Assembly (NCBI RefSeq): GCF_008831285.2
Contig: NW_022205076.1
Coordinates: forward strand, 1 to 32,644
Direction of reading: 5' to 3'
Origin: Nymphaea colorata
Taxonomy: Eukaryota; Streptophyta; Magnoliopsida; Nymphaeales; Nymphaeaceae
Length of the DNA: 32,644 nt
This document shows positions 24,412 through 32,644 of this stretch, in pieces (position 1 is the first letter of the stretch; each line of letters begins with the position of its first letter). The notes under the pieces were generated by a model that was not told where the DNA came from, did no database searches, and worked only from the letters and a program-made list of their open reading frames with translations. Made by a program: the position numbers and the translations under genes.

Positions 24412-24796
24412 TAGTCAATAAGTAGAATTTTTGTTTATTGAATTAAGTAAAGGGTCAAACAAAAGCATAGATCCACTTGTATCCATATGAACTTGTGATT
24501 TCAATATTTAAATCGTTCATTAACATGTAATAACAAGTGAAACACATTAGATTAAATATAGGGAGCAATTAACGACTTGAATCTTATCATTCTCATACAA
24601 CTTGTGATTTCGATCAACTAAATCATTCAAAATGGATGTACTAACAAGTTAAAACATTCAATTAATATGTGTGATCAAATGAATCGCTTAAATCCACTCG
24701 TGTTTATACGAACAATGATTTCAATCGCTTATATCGCGTACTATAAATGTAACGACAAGTTGAATTACTAGGATGAAATAAGCATTAGATTCCATT
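24412..24796 (+). repeat. First, deletion-rich right arm of copy 21
   Basis: About 385 bp that should be about 400. By eye there are about 19 single-base losses against the long form, mostly in short homopolymers or of isolated C. Examples: GTCAATAAG, TAAAGGGTC, GATCCAC, TTAACATG, TAGGGAGCAATTAACG, CTTATCATT, TACAACTTG, TTAAAACATTC, TTAATATG, AACAATGATTT, CTAGGATGAAATAAGC. One base is gained (GCATTAGAT). Losses start right at the palindrome tip; the 730 bases before it are clean. Confidence 0.93.
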
Positions 24797-24805
24797 ATGT
24801 TATAT
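24797..24805 (+). other. Junction between the two right arms of copy 21
   Basis: Here ATTCCATT is followed by ATGTTATATTAGTCC. The normal tail continuation (TTAACTG) is absent. The stretch resembles a degraded ATGCTTGTAGTTAGTCC, the sequence that normally precedes the right arm, so the second arm probably starts a few bases before TAGTCC. Confidence 0.75.
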
Positions 24806-25271
24806 TAGTCCAATAAGTATGAAACTTTTTGTTTTCATTGAATTAAAGTAAAAAGGGGTCAAACAAAAGCATATAGATTCCCACTTGTATCCATATGAAC
24901 TTGTGATTTCAAATCAATTTAAATCGTTCATTACACATGTAATAACAAGTGAAAACACATTAGATTAAATATATAGGGGAGCAAATTAAACGACTTGAAT
25001 CTTATTCATTCATTCTCATACAAACTTGTGATTTCGATCAACTAAATCATTCAAAATGGATGTACTAACAAGTTAAAAACATTCAATTAAATATGTGTGA
25101 TCAAATGAATCGCTTAAATCCACTCGTGTTTATACGAACAACTGATTTCAATCGCTTATATCGCGTACTATAAATGTAACGACAAGTTGAATTACTAGGG
25201 ATGAAACTAATGCATAGATTCCATTTTTAACTGGTGATTTAAATCGTTCTTTATAGAAGTAATAAACAGTG
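24806..25271 (+). repeat. Second, insertion-rich right arm of copy 21
   Basis: The first ~215 bases carry about 14 small insertions and hardly any deletion: GTATGAAAC, GTTTTCATTG, AATTAAAGTAAAAAGGGG, GCATATAGATTCCC, CAAATCAATTT, GAAAACAC, AATATATAGGGG, TTAAACG and a doubled CATT in TTATTCATTCATTCTC. After about 25020 it is normal, except for one CCC reduced to CC and the 9-bp tail deletion. Confidence 0.93.
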
Positions 25272-26448
25272 AAACACATTAGGTTAACTATAAGGGATCA
25301 ATTGAATGACTTGAATCACAAACTAATGCGTGAATGTGCTTAAAGATGCATGTTGAATGATTTAGTGGAATGAAATTACAGGCTTGTATGAACATAAATG
25401 ACATTTAAGTTATTTACTTGCTGTATTTCAGTTAATATAACGTGTTTCGCTTGTTATTACATCTATAACGAATGATTTCAATGGTTCAAACTAAAAGTTT
25501 GTACGAAAAAATGAGATTCACGTCATTCGTTTGATCGCTTATCATTAGCCTAATGCGTTTCACTTGTTATTACATGTACAATGATTGATTTTGTTGATTG
25601 AAATCACAAGTTCAAATGGATGCAAGTGGGATCTACGCATTAGTTTGATCTCTTGTAGTCAATCCAATGAGTTGAACTTGTAGTTACATCAATAGTAAGG
25701 ATCTAATGAATTGAAATCACAAGTTTGTATCAATACGAGTGGGATTTAAGCGATTCATCTGAGCACGCATATTTCATTGAATGTGATTAACATGTTGCTA
25801 CATCCACGTTGAAAGATTTAGTGGATTTAAATCACAAGTTTGCATGAAAATGAACAAAATTCAAGTGGTTCATTTGCTCTTTTATAGTTAATCTAATGTG
25901 TTTCACTTGTTATTACATGTATAAGTAACGATTTAAATGATTGAAATCACCAATTCATATGGACACAAATCTGATGTATAGATTAGTTTGATGCTTGTAG
26001 TTAGTCCAATAAGTAGAATTTTTGTTTTATTGAATTAAGTAAAAGGGGTCAAACAAAAGCATAGATCCCACTTGTATCCATATGAACTTGTGATTTCAAT
26101 CATTTAAATCGTTCATTACACATGTAATAACAAGTGAAACACATTAGATTAAATATAGGGAGCAAATTAACGACTTGAATCTTATTCATTCTCATACAAA
26201 CTTGTGATTTCGATCAACTAAATCATTCAAAATGGATGTACTAACAAGTTAAAAACATTCAATTAAATATGTGTGATCAAATGAATCGCTTAAATCCCAC
26301 TCGTGTTTATACGAACAACTGATTTCAATCGCTTATATCGCGTACTATAAATGTAACGACAAGTTGAATTACTAGGGATGAAACTAATGCATAGATTCCA
26401 TTTTTAACTGGTGATTTAAATCGTTCTTTATAGAAGTAATAAACAGTG
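25272..26448 (+). repeat. Satellite copy 22 (1,177 bp, short tail)
   Basis: It lacks the C after GAA, reads GTTTTATTG at the next site (T for C), loses one G of ATAGGGGAGC and has the 9-bp tail deletion. Confidence 0.96.
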
Positions 26449-27636
26449 AAACACATTAGGTTAACTATAAGGGATCAATTGAATGACTTGAATCACAAAC
26501 TAATGCGTGAATGTGCTTAAAGATGCATGTTGAATGATTTAGTGGAATGAAATTACAGGCTTGTATGAACATAAATGACATTTAAGTTATTTACTTGCTG
26601 TATTTCAGTTAATATAACGTGTTTCGCTTGTTATTACATCTATAACGAATGATTTCAATGGTTCAAACTAAAAGTTTGTACGAAAAAATGAGATTCACGT
26701 CATTCGTTTGATCGCTTATCATTAGCCTAATGCGTTTCACTTGTTATTACATGTACAATGATTGATTTTGTTGATTGAAATCACAAGTTCAAATGGATGC
26801 AAGTGGGATCTACGCATTAGTTTGATCTCTTGTAGTCAATCCAATGAGTTGAACTTGTAGTTACATCAATAGTAAGGATCTAATGAATTGAAATCACAAG
26901 TTTGTATCAATACGAGTGGGATTTAAGCGATTCATCTGAGCACGCATATTTCATTGAATGTGATTAACATGTTGCTACATCCACGTTGAAAGATTTAGTG
27001 GATTTAAATCACAAGTTTGCATGAAAATGAACAAAATTCAAGTGGTTCATTTGCTCTTTTATAGTTAATCTAATGTGTTTCACTTGTTATTACATGTATA
27101 AGTAACGATTTAAATGATTGAAATCACCAATTCATATGGACACAAATCTGATGTATAGATTAGTTTGATGCTTGTAGTTAGTCCAATAAGTAGAACTTTT
27201 TGTTTCATTGAATTAAGTAAAAGGGGTCAAACAAAAGCATAGATCCCACTTGTATCCATATGAACTTGTGATTTCAATCATTTAAATCGTTCATTACACA
27301 TGTAATAACAAGTGAAACACATTAGATTAAATATAGGGGAGCAAATTAACGACTTGAATCTTATTCATTCTCATACAAACTTGTGATTTCGATCAACTAA
27401 ATCATTCAAAATGGATGTACTAACAAGTTAAAAACATTCAATTAAATATGTGTGATCAAATGAATCGCTTAAATCCCACTCGTGTTTATACGAACAACTG
27501 ATTTCAATCGCTTATATCGCGTACTATAAATGTAACGACAAGTTGAATTACTAGGGATGAAACTAATGCATAGATTCCATTTTTAACTGTATGAACTGGT
27601 GATTTAAATCGTTCTTTATAGAAGTAATAAACAGTG
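26449..27636 (+). repeat. Satellite copy 23 (1,188 bp, full length, best reference)
   Basis: Every variable site is in the form that best matches the palindrome's left arm (GAACTTTTT, GTTTCATTG, CAATCATTT, ATGCATAG, full tail). This makes it the most ancestral-looking copy in the window. Confidence 0.96.
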
Positions 27637-28813
27637 AAACACATTAGGTTAACTATAAGGGATCAATTGAATGACTTGAATCACAAACTAATGCGTGAAT
27701 GTGCTTAAAGATGCATGTTGAATGATTTAGTGGAATGAAATTACAGGCTTGTATGAACATAAATGACATTTAAGTTATTTACTTGCTGTATTTCAGTTAA
27801 TATAACGTGTTTCGCTTGTTATTACATCTATAACGAATGATTTCAATGGTTCAAACTAAAAGTTTGTACGAAAAAATGAGATTCACGTCATTCGTTTGAT
27901 CGCTTATCATTAGCCTAATGCGTTTCACTTGTTATTACATGTACAATGATTGATTTTGTTGATTGAAATCACAAGTTCAAATGGATGCAAGTGGGATCTA
28001 CGCATTAGTTTGATCTCTTGTAGTCAATCCAATGAGTTGAACTTGTAGTTACATCAATAGTAAGGATCTAATGAATTGAAATCACAAGTTTGTATCAATA
28101 CGAGTGGGATTTAAGCGATTCATCTGAGCACGCATATTTCATTGAATGTGATTAACATGTTGCTACATCCACGTTGAAAGATTTAGTGGATTTAAATCAC
28201 AAGTTTGCATGAAAATGAACAAAATTCAAGTGGTTCATTTGCTCTTTTATAGTTAATCTAATGTGTTTCACTTGTTATTACATGTATAAGTAACGATTTA
28301 AATGATTGAAATCACCAATTCATATGGACACAAATCTGATGTATAGATTAGTTTGATGCTTGTAGTTAGTCCAATAAGTAGAACTTTTTGTTTATTGAAT
28401 TAAGTAAAAGGGGTCAAACAAAAGCATAGATCCCACTTGTATCCATATGAACTTGTGATTTCAATATTTAAATCGTTCATTACACATGTAATAACAAGTG
28501 AAACACATTAGATTAAATATAGGGGAGCAAATTAACGACTTGAATCTTATTCATTCTCATACAAACTTGTGATTTCGATCAACTAAATCATTCAAAATGG
28601 ATGTACTAACAAGTTAAAAACATTCAATTAAATATGTGTGATCAAATGAATCGCTTAAATCCCACTCGTGTTTATACGAACAACTGATTTCAATCGCTTA
28701 TATCGCGTACTATAAATGTAACGACAAGTTGAATTACTAGGGATGAAACTAATGCATAGATTCCATTTTTAACTGGTGATTTAAATCGTTCTTTATAGAA
28801 GTAATAAACAGTG
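27637..28813 (+). repeat. Satellite copy 24 (1,177 bp, short tail)
   Basis: Tip GAACTTTTT; C of GTTTCATTG and C of CAATCATTT lost; 9-bp tail deletion. Same allele set as copies 26 and 27. Confidence 0.96.
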
Positions 28814-29991
28814 AAACACATTAGGTTAACTATAAGGGATCAATTGAATGACTTGAATCACAAACTAATGCGTGAATGTGCTTAAAGATGCATGTTGAAT
28901 GATTTAGTGGAATGAAATTACAGGCTTGTATGAACATAAATGACATTTAAGTTATTTACTTGCTGTATTTCAGTTAATATAACGTGTTTCGCTTGTTATT
29001 ACATCTATAACGAATGATTTCAATGGTTCAAACTAAAAGTTTGTACGAAAAAATGAGATTCACGTCATTCGTTTGATCGCTTATCATTAGCCTAATGCGT
29101 TTCACTTGTTATTACATGTACAATGATTGATTTTGTTGATTGAAATCACAAGTTCAAATGGATGCAAGTGGGATCTACGCATTAGTTTGATCTCTTGTAG
29201 TCAATCCAATGAGTTGAACTTGTAGTTACATCAATAGTAAGGATCTAATGAATTGAAATCACAAGTTTGTATCAATACGAGTGGGATTTAAGCGATTCAT
29301 CTGAGCACGCATATTTCATTGAATGTGATTAACATGTTGCTACATCCACGTTGAAAGATTTAGTGGATTTAAATCACAAGTTTGCATGAAAATGAACAAA
29401 ATTCAAGTGGTTCATTTGCTCTTTTATAGTTAATCTAATGTGTTTCACTTGTTATTACATGTATAAGTAACGATTTAAATGATTGAAATCACCAATTCAT
29501 ATGGACACAAATCTGATGTATAGATTAGTTTGATGCTTGTAGTTAGTCCAATAAGTAGAACTTTTTGTTTATTGAATTAAGTAAAAGGGGTCAAACAAAA
29601 GCATAGATCCCACTTGTATCCATATGAACTTGTGATTTCAATCATTTAAATCGTTCATTACACATGTAATAACAAGTGAAACACATTAGATTAAATATAG
29701 GGGAGCAAATTAACGACTTGAATCTTATTCATTCTCATACAAACTTGTGATTTCGATCAACTAAATCATTCAAAATGGATGTACTAACAAGTTAAAAACA
29801 TTCAATTAAATATGTGTGATCAAATGAATCGCTTAAATCCCACTCGTGTTTATACGAACAACTGATTTCAATCGCTTATATCGCGTACTATAAATGTAAC
29901 GACAAGTTGAATTACTAGGGATGAAACTAATGCATAGATTCCATTTTTAACTGGTGATTTAAATCGTTCTTTATAGAAGTAATAAACAGTG
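28814..29991 (+). repeat. Satellite copy 25 (1,178 bp, short tail)
   Basis: Identical in type to copies 24, 26 and 27, except that CAATCATTT is intact. Confidence 0.96.
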
Positions 29992-31168
29992 AAACACATT
30001 AGGTTAACTATAAGGGATCAATTGAATGACTTGAATCACAAACTAATGCGTGAATGTGCTTAAAGATGCATGTTGAATGATTTAGTGGAATGAAATTACA
30101 GGCTTGTATGAACATAAATGACATTTAAGTTATTTACTTGCTGTATTTCAGTTAATATAACGTGTTTCGCTTGTTATTACATCTATAACGAATGATTTCA
30201 ATGGTTCAAACTAAAAGTTTGTACGAAAAAATGAGATTCACGTCATTCGTTTGATCGCTTATCATTAGCCTAATGCGTTTCACTTGTTATTACATGTACA
30301 ATGATTGATTTTGTTGATTGAAATCACAAGTTCAAATGGATGCAAGTGGGATCTACGCATTAGTTTGATCTCTTGTAGTCAATCCAATGAGTTGAACTTG
30401 TAGTTACATCAATAGTAAGGATCTAATGAATTGAAATCACAAGTTTGTATCAATACGAGTGGGATTTAAGCGATTCATCTGAGCACGCATATTTCATTGA
30501 ATGTGATTAACATGTTGCTACATCCACGTTGAAAGATTTAGTGGATTTAAATCACAAGTTTGCATGAAAATGAACAAAATTCAAGTGGTTCATTTGCTCT
30601 TTTATAGTTAATCTAATGTGTTTCACTTGTTATTACATGTATAAGTAACGATTTAAATGATTGAAATCACCAATTCATATGGACACAAATCTGATGTATA
30701 GATTAGTTTGATGCTTGTAGTTAGTCCAATAAGTAGAACTTTTTGTTTATTGAATTAAGTAAAAGGGGTCAAACAAAAGCATAGATCCCACTTGTATCCA
30801 TATGAACTTGTGATTTCAATATTTAAATCGTTCATTACACATGTAATAACAAGTGAAACACATTAGATTAAATATAGGGGAGCAAATTAACGACTTGAAT
30901 CTTATTCATTCTCATACAAACTTGTGATTTCGATCAACTAAATCATTCAAAATGGATGTACTAACAAGTTAAAAACATTCAATTAAATATGTGTGATCAA
31001 ATGAATCGCTTAAATCCCACTCGTGTTTATACGAACAACTGATTTCAATCGCTTATATCGCGTACTATAAATGTAACGACAAGTTGAATTACTAGGGATG
31101 AAACTAATGCATAGATTCCATTTTTAACTGGTGATTTAAATCGTTCTTTATAGAAGTAATAAACAGTG
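29992..31168 (+). repeat. Satellite copy 26 (1,177 bp, short tail)
   Basis: Same allele set and length as copies 24 and 27. Confidence 0.96.
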
Positions 31169-32345
31169 AAACACATTAGGTTAACTATAAGGGATCAATT
31201 GAATGACTTGAATCACAAACTAATGCGTGAATGTGCTTAAAGATGCATGTTGAATGATTTAGTGGAATGAAATTACAGGCTTGTATGAACATAAATGACA
31301 TTTAAGTTATTTACTTGCTGTATTTCAGTTAATATAACGTGTTTCGCTTGTTATTACATCTATAACGAATGATTTCAATGGTTCAAACTAAAAGTTTGTA
31401 CGAAAAAATGAGATTCACGTCATTCGTTTGATCGCTTATCATTAGCCTAATGCGTTTCACTTGTTATTACATGTACAATGATTGATTTTGTTGATTGAAA
31501 TCACAAGTTCAAATGGATGCAAGTGGGATCTACGCATTAGTTTGATCTCTTGTAGTCAATCCAATGAGTTGAACTTGTAGTTACATCAATAGTAAGGATC
31601 TAATGAATTGAAATCACAAGTTTGTATCAATACGAGTGGGATTTAAGCGATTCATCTGAGCACGCATATTTCATTGAATGTGATTAACATGTTGCTACAT
31701 CCACGTTGAAAGATTTAGTGGATTTAAATCACAAGTTTGCATGAAAATGAACAAAATTCAAGTGGTTCATTTGCTCTTTTATAGTTAATCTAATGTGTTT
31801 CACTTGTTATTACATGTATAAGTAACGATTTAAATGATTGAAATCACCAATTCATATGGACACAAATCTGATGTATAGATTAGTTTGATGCTTGTAGTTA
31901 GTCCAATAAGTAGAACTTTTTGTTTATTGAATTAAGTAAAAGGGGTCAAACAAAAGCATAGATCCCACTTGTATCCATATGAACTTGTGATTTCAATATT
32001 TAAATCGTTCATTACACATGTAATAACAAGTGAAACACATTAGATTAAATATAGGGGAGCAAATTAACGACTTGAATCTTATTCATTCTCATACAAACTT
32101 GTGATTTCGATCAACTAAATCATTCAAAATGGATGTACTAACAAGTTAAAAACATTCAATTAAATATGTGTGATCAAATGAATCGCTTAAATCCCACTCG
32201 TGTTTATACGAACAACTGATTTCAATCGCTTATATCGCGTACTATAAATGTAACGACAAGTTGAATTACTAGGGATGAAACTAATGCATAGATTCCATTT
32301 TTAACTGGTGATTTAAATCGTTCTTTATAGAAGTAATAAACAGTG
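31169..32345 (+). repeat. Satellite copy 27 (1,177 bp, short tail)
   Basis: Same allele set and length as copies 24 and 26. Last complete copy in the window. Confidence 0.96.
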
Positions 32346-32644
32346 AAACACATTAGGTTAACTATAAGGGATCAATTGAATGACTTGAATCACAAACTAA
32401 TGCGTGAATGTGCTTAAAGATGCATGTTGAATGATTTAGTGGAATGAAATTACAGGCTTGTATGAACATAAATGACATTTAAGTTATTTACTTGCTGTAT
32501 TTCAGTTAATATAACGTGTTTCGCTTGTTATTACATCTATAACGAATGATTTCAATGGTTCAAACTAAAAGTTTGTACGAAAAAATGAGATTCACGTCAT
32601 TCGTTTGATCGCTTATCATTAGCCTAATGCGTTTCACTTGTTAT
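32346..32644 (+). repeat. Satellite copy 28, partial (first 299 bp), cut by the window edge
   Basis: It matches offsets 1-299 of copy 1 and stops in CACTTGTTAT. Nothing suggests the array ends here. Confidence 0.97.

Larger units (their letters stand above)
23682..25271 (+). repeat. Satellite copy 21, aberrant 1,590-bp copy with the right arm present twice
   Basis: The first 730 bases match every other copy. At 24412 the right arm begins, runs to about 24796, and then starts again at about 24797-24806 and continues to the normal end of the copy. The excess over a normal copy is about 405-415 bp. The two right-arm versions carry opposite errors (deletions in the first, insertions in the second), which no other copy shows. 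Real partial duplication by unequal exchange is possible; a consensus or assembly fault looks more likely. Confidence 0.95.
1..32644 (+). repeat. Tandem satellite array, ~1.18-kb monomer, 27 complete copies plus a partial
   Basis: The block beginning AAACACATTAGGTTAACTAT recurs at 1, 1187, 2371, 3557, 4745, 5933, 7110, 8294, 9480, 10667, 11853, 13039, 14223, 15404, 16590, 17765, 18943, 20128, 21311, 22497, 23682, 25272, 26449, 27637, 28814, 29992, 31169 and 32346. Every copy has the same orientation, with nothing between copies. Excluding copy 21 (1,590 bp), lengths run from 1,175 to 1,188 bp; 1,186 (seven copies) and 1,177 (five) are commonest. The start phase is arbitrary and was chosen because the window opens there. 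About a third of bases are G or C. Near-identity over more than 32 kb indicates recent amplification or active homogenisation by unequal exchange or gene conversion, as in centromeric and other heterochromatic satellites. The array runs off both ends, so total size and flanks are unknown. I do not recognise the family. Confidence 0.98.

Noticed and set aside
1-32644. Protein-coding genes within the repeat
   Set aside because: Stops are frequent in all frames. The open stretches I noticed were very short, for example a 13-codon ATG frame at 580-621 that ends in TAA. Copy-length changes that are not multiples of three would shift any frame crossing copies.
1-32644. CRISPR array
   Set aside because: The short recurring blocks are diverged parts of a ~114-bp sub-repeat in both orientations. 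There are no identical direct repeats with unique spacers, and the ~1.18-kb unit has no unique spacer at all.
1-32644. Telomeric repeats, ribosomal DNA or an organelle control region
   Set aside because: No short G-rich telomere motif, no recognisable rRNA sequence and no non-repeat flank are present.
1-32644. Multi-monomer higher-order period
   Set aside because: The order of variable-site alleles across copies 1-27 shows clustering but no regular recurrence.

Overview
The whole 32.6-kb window is one uninterrupted tandem satellite array. It holds 27 complete head-to-tail copies of a roughly 1.18-kb monomer and a 299-bp partial copy at the right edge. I find no protein gene, structural RNA gene, transposon or non-repeat sequence, and neither end of the array is in the window. 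About one third of bases are G or C. An array this long and this uniform indicates repetitive, probably heterochromatic, nuclear DNA of a eukaryote. Nothing in it identifies the species, and I do not recognise the satellite family.

The monomer has three levels of structure. (1) It is built from about ten diverged sub-repeats of 113-115 bp. (2) These run in both orientations: six on + (offsets about 62-740), then four and a partial on - (about 758-1235, running into the next copy). (3) The sub-repeats nearest the switch form a palindrome of about 1 kb. Its centre is at offset 749, its arms run over about 241-745 and 753-1235, and it includes perfect paired blocks of 32, 24 and 24 bp. A spacer of about 190 bp with two further + sub-repeats separates one palindrome from the next. 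Each array period is therefore spacer, left arm, tip, right arm.

The copies are almost identical, and the differences are unevenly placed. In all 27 copies the first 730 bases have exactly the same length, and I saw no differences in them by eye. All length variation lies in offsets 735-1155, from the palindrome tip through most of its right arm. It consists mainly of one-base losses plus a 9-bp deletion hotspot flanked by AACTG repeats. The sites listed here account exactly for the length of every copy except copy 21. The pattern could be biological (hairpin-tip or gene-conversion effects). It also fits reduced nanopore base-calling accuracy in the second half of inverted repeats, so the variants should not be taken at face value.

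Copy 21 (23682-25271) is 1,590 bp long because its right arm is present twice. The first version carries about 19 one-base deletions and the second about 14 small insertions. This looks more like an assembly or consensus fault than a real duplication. Copies 24-27 are nearly uniform and share the short tail allele. The most interesting features are the giant palindrome in a tandem satellite, the one-sided variation and the anomalous copy 21.
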